Assembly: GCF_018070345.1 (NCBI RefSeq)
Contig: NZ_JAGPXX010000011.1
Coordinates: 62,001 to 126,000, forward strand
Source: Streptomyces sp. F63
GTDB lineage: Bacteria > Actinomycetota > Actinomycetes > Streptomycetales > Streptomycetaceae
Direction of reading: 5' to 3'
Length of the DNA stretch: 64,000 bases
Shown here: in pieces, positions 24,881 through 33,944 of the stretch
Numbering within the stretch: the first letter of the stretch is position 1
Layout: each line of letters starts with the position of its first letter
The notes under the pieces: model-generated
The model's database searches: none
Seen by the model: the letters and a program-made list of their open reading frames with translations, nothing else
Told to the model about the DNA's origin: nothing
Program-made: the position numbers and the translations under genes

Positions 24881-26083
24881 TCAGCCGGCGGCGGCCAGAG
24901 CGCCCATCGGGTCGTCCAGGACGTCCTGGACGACCGACTGGGCGGCGCCCAGCAGCGCGGCGTCCCGGCCCAGTCCGGAGACGACGATCTCGCCGTGCGC
25001 CGCGCGGGCCGGATCGGCCACGTGCCGGCGCAGCTCCCGCTCCGCGGCGGGCAGCAGCCACGGCGACAGCTCGGTCAGCGCCCCGCCGAGCACGATGGTC
25101 TCCGGGTCGAGCAGGTTCACCACACCGGCGAGCGCGGTGCCGAGCGCCGCCCCCGCGCCCCGCAGCGCCCGGCGCGCGGCGGTGTCCCCCGCGTCCGCGC
25201 ACGCCCGCAGGACGGCGAGCCCCGCGGTGCCGCGCTCCTCGATTCCGGCGGCCCGGAGCACGGCCTCCTCGCCCGCGTACTGCTCCAGACACCCCCGCCC
25301 ACCGCAGGCGCAGGGGCGCCCCGCGGGGCGTACGGGGACGTGTCCCAGCTCTCCCGCGAAACCGTGCGCCCCGCGCAGCAGCGCGCCGTCCACGACCACC
25401 GCCGCGCCGATGCCGATCTCGGCCGAGACGTAGACGAAGTCGCGCGGCGCCGGGGCGCGGCCGCCGCGCCAGAGCTCGGCCAGCGCGCCGATGTTGGCCT
25501 CGTTGGCGATCGTGACGGGCAGGGCCAGGGCGCCGGCGAGGGCGGCACCGGCGTCCAGGTCCTGCCAGCCCAGGTTCGGGGCGCGCACCACCGTCGCCGC
25601 GTCCCGCGCGACCAGACCGGGCACGGCCACCGTGACGCCGACCGGACGCAGCCCCTCGCGCTCCGCGTCCGCCGTCACCCGGGCGCACAGCCCGGCGAGC
25701 CGCCGCAGGACCGGTCCGGGCGCGCTGCCGCGGTGCTCCGCCGCCTCCTCGGCCCGCGCCCGGACCCGTCCCCGCAGATCGACGGCGCAGACGGCCAGCC
25801 GGTCCACCCCGATCTCCGCGCCGAGCCCGGCCGGACCGCGCTCGCTCAGCGCGAGGTCGCTGCCGGGGCGTCCCACCGTGCCCGGTCTGCTCCGGCCGAG
25901 CTCCACCAGCAGCCCGGCGCGCGCCAGTTCGTCGACGAGTGTCGACACGGCGGCGCGGGTCAGCCCGATCCGGGAGGCGACACCGGCGCGCGAGATCGGC
26001 CCGTGCGCGGCCACCGCGTGCAGCACCAGGGAGAGGTTGCGCTGCCGCATGCCGTGCTGCGTGTTCGGCGCCGGTACGGCCAC
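24881..26083 (-). CDS. ROK-family regulator, probable xylose repressor
   Basis: The 400-aa protein has an N-terminal winged helix (about residues 28-75: GPISRAGVASRIGLTRAAVS) and a ROK sugar-binding domain with the zinc motif CACGGRGCLEQYAG near 255. It lies 107 bp downstream of xylB on the same strand, with xylA divergent from xylB, so it is the natural candidate for control of both. The name XylR would follow this context; xylose as effector is inferred. Confidence 0.85.
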   Translation of the reverse strand: MAVPAPNTQHGMRQRNLSLVLHAVAAHGPISRAGVASRIGLTRAAVSTLVDELARAGLLVELGRSRPGTVGRPGSDLALSERGPAGLGAEIGVDRLAVCAVDLRGRVRARAEEAAEHRGSAPGPVLRRLAGLCARVTADAEREGLRPVGVTVAVPGLVARDAATVVRAPNLGWQDLDAGAALAGALALPVTIANEANIGALAELWRGGRAPAPRDFVYVSAEIGIGAAVVVDGALLRGAHGFAGELGHVPVRPAGRPCACGGRGCLEQYAGEEAVLRAAGIEERGTAGLAVLRACADAGDTAARRALRGAGAALGTALAGVVNLLDPETIVLGGALTELSPWLLPAAERELRRHVADPARAAHGEIVVSGLGRDAALLGAAQSVVQDVLDDPMGALAAAG

Positions 26084-26190
26084 GGCCGCGGCTCCTTTCG
26101 TCGTGGACGCTCCGACCCTACGGGGACGCCGGGGCCGGCGCGCGGGCGGTGCCGCCGCACCGTTTCCGGCCGGTGCGGCGGCACCGGGGC

Positions 26191-27654
26191 TCAGTTCTCC
26201 AGCAGCGGGCCCGCGTCCCCGAGGGTCCGCGCCAGCCGGTCCCGCGCGGCCTCGTCCCGTTCCACCGGGTCCAGCGACACTCCCCGGTCGGTTCCCCAGC
26301 GCCGGGCCACCTCGGCCGGGTCCTCCCCGGTCAGCAGCCCGGCCGCCTGCGCGGCGGCGCCCAGCGCCACCAGTTCGGAGGCCTCGGGCACCAGCACCGG
26401 GCGGCCGGAGAGCCGGCGCACCGTCTCCCGCCAGGCGGTGCCCCGGGCACCGCCGCCGATGAGCAGGATCGGCGCGTGCGGGTCGGCGTCCGCGTCCAGC
26501 ACCAGGTCCAGGGCCGACAGCAGCGCGTACACGGCGCCGTCGTAGGCGGCCTGGAGGATCTGCCCGGGGGTGGTGTCGTGCCGCAGTCCGTACAGCAGCC
26601 CGGACGCGTAGGGCAGATTGGGGGTCCGCTCGCCGTCCAGGAAGGGCAGGACGACGGCGGAGCCGCCCGGTTCCACGGCCTCGCGGTCGCGGCCGAGCAG
26701 TGCGGCGAACCGGTCCACCGCCAGGGTGCAGTTGAGCGTGCAGGCCAGGGGCAGCCAGCCGCCGCGGGCGTCGGCGAACCCGGCGACCGTGCCGGTCGGG
26801 TCGGCGGGACGGCGCGCCGAGACCGCGTAGACCGTGCCGGAGGTGCCGAGGCTCAGCACGGGCCGCCCGGGCCGCAGCCCGAGGCCCAGCGCGGCGGCCA
26901 TGTTGTCGCCGGTGCCCGCGGCCACCACGGCCCCGGGCTTCAGCGGCAGGCCGTCCAGGCCGCCGCGGACGGTGCCGGCGGCCGACCCCGGCGCCACGAC
27001 CTCCGGCAGCAGCGCCGGGTCGAGGGCCACACGGCCGAGGACGTCCTCGTCGTAGCGCCCGGCCGGCGAGTCGCCCTCACCGCGCCACCAGCCGGTGCCG
27101 GAGGCGTCGCCCCGGTCCGTGGTGCCGCGGCCGGTGAGCCGTTCGGTGAGGTAGTCGTGCGGCAGGCGGACGGCAGCCGTGCGCGCGGCGGCCTCCGGTT
27201 CGTTCTCCCGCAGCCATGCCCACTTGGTGACGGTGAAGGCCGGGGCGGGCACCGAGCCGATGCGCTCCGCCCACGCCTCCGGGCCGCCGAGTTCCTCGAC
27301 GAGCCGGTCGCGCTGCGGTGCGGAGCGCACGTCGTTCCAGAGCATGGCGGGCCGCACCGGCCGCCCGCCGGCGTCCAGGGTCACCAGCCCGTGCTGCTGC
27401 CCGCCGACCGAGACGGCCTCCGCGCGCTCCGCGGCCCCGCCGCACTGGCGGAGGGCCTCGCCCAGCGCCGTCCACCACTGCCCGGGATCGCTCTCCCGTC
27501 CCGCGCCGCCGCTGACCCGGTGCGGCGCCTGCCCGCGGGCGACGACCTCGCCGGTGGCGGCGTCGACGACCAGTGCCTTCGTGGACTGGGTGGAGCTGTC
27601 CACGCCCACGACGAGCGGCCCGTCACCGGAGCGCTGCCCTCCCGTTGCTGTCAT
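26191..27654 (-). CDS. xylB: xylulokinase
   Basis: This 487-aa FGGY kinase phosphorylates D-xylulose to D-xylulose 5-phosphate. It shows VGVDSSTQSTKALVVD at about residues 16-31, SVGGQQHGLV near 78, the catalytic Asp of GTGDNMAAA near 240 and LGTSGTVYA near 260. I chose ATG 27654, with GGAAGGGA 8 nt upstream. It is divergent from xylA across 178 bp and is followed by the ROK regulator. Confidence 0.93.
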   Translation of the reverse strand: MTATGGQRSGDGPLVVGVDSSTQSTKALVVDAATGEVVARGQAPHRVSGGAGRESDPGQWWTALGEALRQCGGAAERAEAVSVGGQQHGLVTLDAGGRPVRPAMLWNDVRSAPQRDRLVEELGGPEAWAERIGSVPAPAFTVTKWAWLRENEPEAAARTAAVRLPHDYLTERLTGRGTTDRGDASGTGWWRGEGDSPAGRYDEDVLGRVALDPALLPEVVAPGSAAGTVRGGLDGLPLKPGAVVAAGTGDNMAAALGLGLRPGRPVLSLGTSGTVYAVSARRPADPTGTVAGFADARGGWLPLACTLNCTLAVDRFAALLGRDREAVEPGGSAVVLPFLDGERTPNLPYASGLLYGLRHDTTPGQILQAAYDGAVYALLSALDLVLDADADPHAPILLIGGGARGTAWRETVRRLSGRPVLVPEASELVALGAAAQAAGLLTGEDPAEVARRWGTDRGVSLDPVERDEAARDRLARTLGDAGPLLEN

Positions 27655-27786
27655 CGCGCGATCCCTTCCGGGCCGTCCCGTGCCCTGTCCCTGGTGTGCC
27701 TGTGGCGTGCCGGTGCGGTGCCGGTGCCGCCTTCTCCGGCGATTTCTCCGGCCGGGAGGCCTCCGGGCTTCCCAGCCGCGCTCGTG

Positions 27787-27816
27787 CATACTAATTTGTA
27801 AAGTGCCATGACGAAA
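27787..27816. promoter_or_regulatory. divergent xylB/xylA promoter with candidate operator
   Basis: This is a short AT-rich island in GC-rich surroundings. On the minus strand, TTTCGT (27816-27811) and TAGTAT (27793-27788) are 17 nt apart. On the plus strand CATACT (27787-27792) can serve as -10 for xylA. TTTGTAAA (27795-27802), flanked by ACT and AGT, is a candidate ROK-protein site. The xylA ribosome binding site GAGGAG follows at about 27821. Confidence 0.45.
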
Positions 27817-27832
27817 TAGCGAGGAGCCCGCA

Positions 27833-29005
27833 ATGAGCTACCAGCCGACACCGGACGACAAATTCAGCTTCGGCCTGTGGACCGTGGGGTGGCAGGGACG
27901 CGACCCCTTCGGCGACGCCACCCGGGCCGCCCTCGACCCGGCCGAGTCCGTACGGCGGCTCGCCGACCTCGGCGCGTACGGCGTGACGTTCCACGACGAC
28001 GACCTCATCCCCTTCGGCTCCTCGGACACCGAGCGCGAGTCCCACATCAAGCGCTTCCGCGAGGCGCTCGACGCCACCGGCCTGATCGTCCCGATGGCCA
28101 CCACCAACCTGTTCACCCACCCCGTCTTCAAGGACGGCGGGTTCACCTCCAACGACCGCGACGTGCGCCGCTACGCGCTCCGCAAGACGCTGCGCAACAT
28201 CGACCTGGCCGCCGAGCTCGGGGCCCGCACGTATGTCGCCTGGGGCGGACGCGAGGGCGCCGAGTCGGGCGCGGCCAAGGACGTGCGCGTCGCCCTCGAC
28301 CGGCTCAAGGAAGCCTTCGACCTGCTCGGCGAGTACGTCACCGAGAAGGGCTACGACCTGCGGTTCGCCCTGGAGCCCAAGCCCAACGAGCCGCGCGGCG
28401 ACATCCTGCTGCCCACCGTCGGGCACGCGCTGGCGTTCATCGAGCGCCTGGAACGCCCCGAGCTCTACGGCGTCAACCCGGAGGTCGGCCACGAGCAGAT
28501 GGCCGGGCTGAACTTCGCGCACGGCATCGCGCAGGCCCTGTGGGCGGGCAAGCTCTTCCACATCGACCTGAACGGCCAGTCGGGCATCAAGTACGACCAG
28601 GACCTGCGCTTCGGCGCCGGCGACCTGCGCTCCGCCTTCTGGCTGGTCGACCTGCTGGAGACGGCCGGCTACGAGGGTCCGCGGCACTTCGACTTCAAGC
28701 CGCCGCGCACCGAGGACTACGACGGTGTGTGGGAGTCCGCCGCCGGCTGCATGCGCAACTACCTGCTCCTCAAGGAGCGGGCGGCGGCGTTCCGCGCCGA
28801 CCCGGAGGTGCAGGAGGCCCTGCGCGCCTCCCGGCTGGACGAGCTGGCCCGGCCGACCCTCGGCGAGGGCGAGACGCTCGCCGGTCTGCTGGCCGACCGG
28901 ACCGCCTTCGAGTCCTTCGACGCCGAGGCGGCGGCGCGGCGCGGGATGGCCTTCGAGCGGCTGGACCAGCTCGCCATGGACCACCTGCTGGGCGCCCGCG
29001 GCTGA
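27833..29005 (+). CDS. xylA: xylose isomerase
   Basis: The 390-aa protein has the length and pattern of class I Streptomyces glucose/xylose isomerases. It shows the catalytic His in VTFHDDDLIPFGSS (about 54), ALEPKPNEPRGD near 180 with the metal-binding Glu and Lys, the Glu/His of NPEVGHEQMAG near 217, and the metal-binding LFHIDLNGQ near 243. It converts D-xylose to D-xylulose with Mg or Mn ions. GAGGAG lies 7 nt before the ATG. Confidence 0.96.
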   Translation: MSYQPTPDDKFSFGLWTVGWQGRDPFGDATRAALDPAESVRRLADLGAYGVTFHDDDLIPFGSSDTERESHIKRFREALDATGLIVPMATTNLFTHPVFKDGGFTSNDRDVRRYALRKTLRNIDLAAELGARTYVAWGGREGAESGAAKDVRVALDRLKEAFDLLGEYVTEKGYDLRFALEPKPNEPRGDILLPTVGHALAFIERLERPELYGVNPEVGHEQMAGLNFAHGIAQALWAGKLFHIDLNGQSGIKYDQDLRFGAGDLRSAFWLVDLLETAGYEGPRHFDFKPPRTEDYDGVWESAAGCMRNYLLLKERAAAFRADPEVQEALRASRLDELARPTLGEGETLAGLLADRTAFESFDAEAAARRGMAFERLDQLAMDHLLGARG

Positions 29006-29273
29006 CCCCCGCGCAGGCGCCCGGGGGCGTGCGCGCATTGCCGGCGCACGCCCCGCGCGGCCGGGCCCGGCCTCCCCTGTACGGGCCCCGGTTTCCGCGG
29101 GCGGCCCGGTCCGGACGCACCCTGTCCGGGCCGGGCCGTCGCGCGGCGGTCCCCTCCGGGTCCGCGCGGCGGACATCAGGGTCGGCTCAGGGTCCGGCAC
29201 GGAACCACGGGCCCCGGTCCGGCCGTTTCACCGGGTACAGCGGCACCCGCCGCTCAAGGGAGGCGCGGAAGAG

Positions 29274-29456
29274 ATGTCGAAGCGGACGAAGATCGTGGCC
29301 GGCGGCGCGGTGGCGGGCGTGTTCCTGCTGTGGCTGCTGCCGTTCTGGGCGGCGCTGCTGGTGCTCGTCGGAGTGCCGGTGGGCGCCTATCTGCTGCTGG
29401 ACCCCTCGCAGCGGCGCAGGCTGAAGAGGGTGACCCGCAAGGAGCTGGGCCGCTGA
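29274..29456 (+). CDS. small membrane protein, 60 aa
   Basis: The product is MSKRTK followed by about 38 hydrophobic residues, likely two membrane passes, then DPSQRRRLKRVTRKELGR, a strongly basic cytosolic tail. GGGAGG lies about 10 nt upstream. The composition (positive ends, hydrophobic core, in-frame with good codon bias) supports a real gene, but I know no function. It stands alone between xylA and the convergent esterase-like gene. Confidence 0.6.
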   Translation: MSKRTKIVAGGAVAGVFLLWLLPFWAALLVLVGVPVGAYLLLDPSQRRRLKRVTRKELGR

Positions 29457-29588
29457 CCCGGCCGCCGGCACCGTCCCGGGCGGAGCCCGCGGCACGGGGC
29501 CGCCCGTTCCGCGGGGACGGAACGGGCGGCACGGAGCCGCGCACGCGCGCGGCGGGGACGAGGACGCGCGGGACGCCGGGCGGCGCCG

Positions 29589-30980
29589 TCAACCGCGCAG
29601 CGAACAGCTGTTGACGGGGTCGCCGCCCGCCGGCCGGGGCAGCACCCGGTCCGCCGGCGGCGCCGTGCCGCGCTCCACCCAGTCGGTGAGTGCCGTCAGG
29701 GCCGCCCGGTAGCAGGGCAGGATCGGCCGCAGGCGGTCCGGGTGGCTGTCGTACAGGCCGTCGACATGGGTGCCGCCCTCCACCGTGTAGTAGCGGTGCA
29801 GCCGCTGCCGCCCGCGCTCCGTGACCATCCGGTGGTAGACGTCCGAATCGGCCGAGACCGGCAGCAGTGCGTCCAGATCGCCGTGCAGGGTGATCAGGGG
29901 CCTGCCGATCCGCCCGGTGAGCCCGATCCGCCCGACGGCGCGGTGCACGGACGCGGGGCGGGCGGCGTAGTCGTACTCCGCGTCGGACGCGCAGGGCGCC
30001 AGGATCTCGCCCGCCGTCGAACCGGCGGACGCCCCCGGACACCCCGGGTCGTAGGAGGGATCGAGTTCCGCGCGGTAGATCTTCTGCGTCACGCCCCAGT
30101 ACGCCCGCTGGTGGTACGGCCAGAGGAACTCGGTGGCGGGCGTGAAGCCGGCCGCCGCCATGTCCGCACCGGAGGCGGAGCCCGCGCCGTGAGCCACCGC
30201 CGTGGGCAGGGAGGTCAGCGGATGGGGGCCCTCGGCCGTCCAGAGGGTGCCCTCCCAGTCCACGCCGCCGTCGTACAGCTCGGGGTGGTTCTCCAGCTGC
30301 CAGCGGGTGAGGTAGCCCCCATTGGAGATGCCCGTCACGTAGGTGCGCCGCGGGGCGTGCCCGTAGCGCTGGGCGACGACCCGGCGCGCGGCCCGGGCCA
30401 GCTCCGTGGTGCGGCGGTGCCACTCGGCCATCGCGTCGCCGGGCCGCCTGCCGTCGGTGTAGAAGTCGGGCCCGCTGTTGCCCTTGTCGGTCGCCGCGTA
30501 GGCGAAACCCCGGGCCAGGACGTGGTCGCCGATGATGGCGTCGGTCGCGTACTGCTTGCGGGTGCCGGGGGCTCCCGTCACCACCAGGCCGCCGTTCCAG
30601 TCGTCGGGCAGCCGGATCACGAACTGGGCGTCGTGCCGCCAGCCGTGGGTGTTGTTCATCCGCGAACCGTCGGGGAAGTAGCCGTCGATCTGGATGCCGG
30701 GGACACCACCCGGGGTGACGGTGCCCCGCGCGGCGAGGCCCGCCTGGTCCGCGGTGTCGGTGTAGCGGGTGCCGGCGAGGTGCGCCGTCGTCAGCCCGGG
30801 CAGACAGGCCGACTCCTGGTGCTCGGCGCCCGGTACGGCGAGCCGGGCCAGCCGGGCGCAGTGCCCGCCTCCCTCACCGGACGCCGCGGCGGCGGGCGGG
30901 GAGGCGTGGGCGGGGCCGGCGACGAGCGCGGCGAGCAGGCCCAGGGGCAGAAGAGAGGCGGCTCTGCGACGCGGACGCAT
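29589..30980 (-). CDS. secreted tannase/feruloyl-esterase-like alpha/beta hydrolase
   Basis: The 463-aa protein has a Sec signal peptide ending near residue 30 (PAHASPPAAA) and ATG 30980 with GGAGGA 6 nt upstream. The nucleophile elbow TGISNGG is near residue 222, the acid in HGDLDALLP near 372 and the His in EGGTHVDG near 410. Four or more cysteines suggest disulfides. It fits extracellular tannase/feruloyl-esterase or 3-hydroxybutyrate-oligomer-hydrolase relatives; these are hard to separate by eye. Proximity to xylAB and the hydroxycinnamate genes favours an esterase acting on plant material, as inference. Confidence 0.7.
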   Translation of the reverse strand: MRPRRRAASLLPLGLLAALVAGPAHASPPAAAASGEGGGHCARLARLAVPGAEHQESACLPGLTTAHLAGTRYTDTADQAGLAARGTVTPGGVPGIQIDGYFPDGSRMNNTHGWRHDAQFVIRLPDDWNGGLVVTGAPGTRKQYATDAIIGDHVLARGFAYAATDKGNSGPDFYTDGRRPGDAMAEWHRRTTELARAARRVVAQRYGHAPRRTYVTGISNGGYLTRWQLENHPELYDGGVDWEGTLWTAEGPHPLTSLPTAVAHGAGSASGADMAAAGFTPATEFLWPYHQRAYWGVTQKIYRAELDPSYDPGCPGASAGSTAGEILAPCASDAEYDYAARPASVHRAVGRIGLTGRIGRPLITLHGDLDALLPVSADSDVYHRMVTERGRQRLHRYYTVEGGTHVDGLYDSHPDRLRPILPCYRAALTALTDWVERGTAPPADRVLPRPAGGDPVNSCSLRG

Positions 30981-31201
30981 GGGGGTCCTCCAGGTTTCTC
31001 CGCGGGACGGGGCGGCGCGCCACATCCTGCGGGTTCCTGCCGCACGGAACCATGGGCGCGGGCCACATCGGGCGGGCCGGCCGAGTGTGCCCTGCCGCTT
31101 TCAACGGCCGGGCCCCGCCGTGGGGTTGGCCCGCGGCGCGGAGCCCGGTGTGCTCCGCTCGCCGTCGGCGGGCACCCCGCCCGGGCGCCGCGTGCGCCGC
31201 C

Positions 31202-32032
31202 TCAGACCGGCTTGGCCGCCATGGCGTCCAGCGCCTGGAGCAGCCCGGGCAGCCTGGGGCCGCGTCCCACCGGGATCACATCCCCCGGCATGTCGTCGAG
31301 CAGGACGAACGCCATGTCGTCGGTCCGCGCCACCAGGCTCCAGCCCGGCCCGTCGGCCCGCAGCGTCCTGGCCCCGTCCGAGGCGAAGGCGGAACGGACC
31401 CGGCCGGGCGGCGGAGGCGACTCCACATAGGCGTGCGCTTCCCGGAGCACCCGCCGTACGCCCTCGTTCGACGGCTCGGCCGGCCCGCTCCCCGTCCCGG
31501 TGGCGGCCTCCGCGGTGCCGTCCCCGGCGGGCTCCTCCGCGCCCTCGTACTGTTCCCGCCAGACCGCCCACCGCAGGGCGATCTCGTCCGCGCCCAGTCT
31601 GCGCTGGGCCGGCCCCCAGGTCTCCGCGTCCGGCGGGGCCAGCGGCCGCCGTCCGCTCTCCGGGTCCGGCGGCGGGTCGTGCGGCGCGGGGATCCCGGGC
31701 GCGGAGACGGCCACCGCCAGCGGCCAGCCGGGCAGCACGCTCACGACGCTGCGCTCGTCGGGCGACAGGTCGTACTCCATGCCGCAGTCCCAGGCGGCGA
31801 GGGCGCAGGCGACGAGTGACACGTCGTCGATGGCCACCGTCCAGCGGGCGCCGCCGCCGTCCTGCCCGAGTACCAGCCCGTACCCCTCTTCGCCGGGGGC
31901 GAGGCCCAGTGCCGCGCAGACCTCCGGGTAGTCGTCGCCGAGCACGCTCGGGAAACGGGCGGGCGTGAGCAGCACGGCGGTCAGGACGAACAGCGCGTCC
32001 TCACCCGTCGCGGTCTCCTCCGTCGCGGTCAC
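31202..32032 (-). CDS. uncharacterised protein, 276 aa
   Basis: The start is GTG 32032 with GGGAGG 6 nt upstream. The protein is soluble and acidic, with two conserved-looking halves (about 10-110 and 190-276) joined by a Pro/Glu/Gly-rich linker. The ending LDAMAAKPV and the SLVARTDDMAFVLLDD strand look structured. I recognise no catalytic motif or family. It lies upstream of nothing on its own strand except the esterase gene, and downstream of a 94-aa protein, possibly co-transcribed with it. Confidence 0.65.
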   Translation of the reverse strand: MTATEETATGEDALFVLTAVLLTPARFPSVLGDDYPEVCAALGLAPGEEGYGLVLGQDGGGARWTVAIDDVSLVACALAAWDCGMEYDLSPDERSVVSVLPGWPLAVAVSAPGIPAPHDPPPDPESGRRPLAPPDAETWGPAQRRLGADEIALRWAVWREQYEGAEEPAGDGTAEAATGTGSGPAEPSNEGVRRVLREAHAYVESPPPPGRVRSAFASDGARTLRADGPGWSLVARTDDMAFVLLDDMPGDVIPVGRGPRLPGLLQALDAMAAKPV

Positions 32033-32132
32033 GGCAGCCTCCCACCAGGTCGTCGGTGCGCGAACCCTAACCAGTGGGTAACCCCGGCGTCGAGAGACCG
32101 GGACCACCTCGGGGCGGTCGGCCGCCGGGGCT

Positions 32133-32417
32133 TCACTCCCCGGGGAGGCCGAGCAGGGCGCGCGCCACCCGGTGCGGGGACTCCCCGCGTTCCCGGGCGA
32201 GGGCGACGACCGCCCTGCCCGCCAGTTCCGCCACGCCGAAGGACAGAGCCTCCGGGGAGACCCAGTCGGCCGCCTCGGCGGCGCGGTCGTCGTCGTTCTC
32301 GGCGCCCGCCGCCACATAGGCGGCGGCCTCGAACAGGTTGTGCGGCCTGCCCGCGGCGGCCGGCGGGGTCCCCGGGCCGCTCCTCCGCGCCACCAGTCCG
32401 CGGAACCTGCGCCACAT
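32133..32417 (-). CDS. uncharacterised small protein, 94 aa
   Basis: I chose ATG 32417 (MWRRFRGL), preceded by GAAGGGG; an ATG at 32438 would add 7 residues. The sequence is mostly helical and acidic (NLFEAAAYVAAGAEND, then VSPEALSFGVAELAGRAVVAL). It ends 100 bp before the next gene on the same strand. Function is unknown. Confidence 0.55.
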   Translation of the reverse strand: MWRRFRGLVARRSGPGTPPAAAGRPHNLFEAAAYVAAGAENDDDRAAEAADWVSPEALSFGVAELAGRAVVALARERGESPHRVARALLGLPGE

Positions 32418-32766
32418 GGCCAACGCCCCTTCCCTCACCCGGTCCTGTTCCCTGGTCCTCTACCCAGCGTGCCCGCGGCCCGCGGAGCGACCGGTCCTCC
32501 TGAGGCACTGCGCGGAGCCCGCGGGTGCCTTCCGGCCATGTCCCGGCAGCTGGTGCCGTGTTGGGGGAAGTGCGGTGCCGGGCAGATATGGGGGAATTCC
32601 GATCGCATGTGAAGGAAGACTGCTCAGATGCTGCCGACCTCCGTAATCGTCCGGAGCGCCGCCCGCAGGCCGCGGTAGCGTGCCCCACCCAGGGATATGA
32701 GCAGCCGGCCCGTGCGCCCACGCCTGCCGCGCCCGCCGCGCTGCCGGGGGAGTGAGGAGCACGGCC
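32418..32766. other. 349-bp divergent intergenic region
   Basis: It separates the minus-strand 94-aa gene from the plus-strand LC7 gene. The centre (about 32580-32660) is relatively AT-rich for this genome and probably holds promoters for both sides, but I cannot pick a convincing -35/-10 pair. A 16-codon frame at 32628 after GAAGGA is too short to support. Confidence 0.4.
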
Positions 32767-33213
32767 ATGGGCGACGCCTACGGGAACGGTGCGGGTTGGC
32801 GCCCGGACGGCGGCCTCGGCGGACTGCTGGACGAGTTGGTCGACCGGGTGCCCGGAGTGCGGTACGCGGTCCTGCTGTCCGCAGCGGGCCCGGAGATCGG
32901 ATCGTCGCGGGGGCTCAGCCGGGCGGACGCCCGCCGTCTCGCCTCCGTGGCCGCCGGCTTCCACCGCGTCGCCACCGACGCGGGGCGCCGTCTCGGGGCG
33001 GGCAGCGGCCGCCGCACCATGGTGGAACTCGAGGCCGGCGGCTGGCTGTTCGTCGCCGCCGCGGGCCGGGACGCGTGTCTCGCCGTGCTGGGGACCGGTG
33101 AGGCCGACCCGGGCGTGGTGGCCGCCGAGACGGAGCGGCTGGCGGGCCGCCTCGGCGGTGTCCGCCGACCGGGGCCGCCGCCGTCGCCTGTCCCGCCGGG
33201 CACCGCGGGCTGA
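32767..33213 (+). CDS. LC7/roadblock-domain protein (first of two)
   Basis: The 148-aa protein has the roadblock fold: an N-terminal helix (GLLDELVDRVPGVRYAVLLS), a central helix ADARRLASVAAGFHRVA, and the RTMVELEAGGWLFVAAAG strand pair. A Pro-rich tail of about 18 residues follows. TGAGGAG lies 7 nt before the ATG. Roadblock proteins of this type act as regulators of MglA/CvnD small GTPases and usually sit in conservon operons; no sensor kinase, DUF742 or GTPase gene accompanies it here. Confidence 0.85.
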   Translation: MGDAYGNGAGWRPDGGLGGLLDELVDRVPGVRYAVLLSAAGPEIGSSRGLSRADARRLASVAAGFHRVATDAGRRLGAGSGRRTMVELEAGGWLFVAAAGRDACLAVLGTGEADPGVVAAETERLAGRLGGVRRPGPPPSPVPPGTAG

Positions 33214-33441
33214 CCTCGCCCGCGCCGGCTTCCGGGCGGCCCGCACCGTCCGCGCCGGCTGCTCTCGGGCGTCCGCGCCGCGGATGCTGCGGCGATGTCC
33301 GTGATTCCGCCCCGGATCTCTCCCGGTTCCGCCGGGAATGGCACACAGCGTGCGGTGGGTGGCCGGGGGCTGTCTTGCCCCCGTGGCCGAGGTGGGACAG
33401 GCTGGCGGCAGTCGAGGCGAATCGCCGACGGGGAGGCAGGA

Positions 33442-33846
33442 ATGGCGCTCAGCAAAGGGCTCGACTGGCTGCTGAACGACCTGACGAAGCGATTGGCCTA
33501 CGTGAGGCACGGGTTGATCCTGTCCAATGACGGCCTGGTGACGGCGGCGAGCGAGGAACTGGGCCGCGAGGACGCCGAGCACCTGGCCGCCGTCTGCTCC
33601 GGTCTCCACAGTCTCGCCAAGGGGTCCGCCCACCGCTTCGCGGCCGGCCGGGTCCGGCAGACCATGGTCGAGTTCGACGACGGCGTGCTGTTCGTGACGG
33701 CGGCCGGCGACGGAAGCTGCCTGTGCGTCCTCACCGCGGCCGGGGCCGACATCGGACAAGTCGCCTACGAGATGACGCTGTTGGTCAACCGGGTGGGCGA
33801 GCACCTGGGCGTGGCGCCGCGCGAGCGCGGGGGACCGGACGGCTGA
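33442..33846 (+). CDS. LC7/roadblock-domain protein (second of two)
   Basis: This 134-aa paralogue of the preceding gene shares the pattern LTKRLAYVRHGLILSNDGLV, EDAEHLAAVCSGLHSLA and RQTMVEFDDGVLFVTAAGDGS. GGGAGG lies 5 nt before the ATG. It is closer to the canonical CvnB type, having no long tail. The 228-bp gap before it contains a hairpin (GGGGGC/GCCCCC, 33365-33382), so separate transcription is possible. Confidence 0.88.
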   Translation: MALSKGLDWLLNDLTKRLAYVRHGLILSNDGLVTAASEELGREDAEHLAAVCSGLHSLAKGSAHRFAAGRVRQTMVEFDDGVLFVTAAGDGSCLCVLTAAGADIGQVAYEMTLLVNRVGEHLGVAPRERGGPDG

Positions 33847-33894
33847 ACGGCCCGCCGCCGGGCACCGCCTCCGGTCCGCAGGGTCCGCGCCGAG

Positions 33895-33903
33895 TTATCC
33901 ACA
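33895..33903 (+). promoter_or_regulatory. isolated DnaA-box consensus
   Basis: The 9-mer TTATCCACA occurs once, 41 bp upstream of the DUF6397 gene. No cluster of boxes or AT-rich unwinding region accompanies it. It may be chance or a regulatory DnaA site rather than an origin. Confidence 0.3.
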
Positions 33904-33944
33904 GGCCGAGCGGCATGTCCGCCGCCCGCGCTACGGTCGTCACC

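Noticed and set aside
29589..30980. Polyhydroxybutyrate depolymerase
   Set aside because: There is a GxSxG serine elbow, but no substrate-binding domain or lipase-box context of PHB depolymerases. An oligomer hydrolase or tannase-like role remains possible.
33895..33903. Replication origin
   Set aside because: Only one DnaA box is present, with no AT-rich region and no dnaA/dnaN genes nearby.
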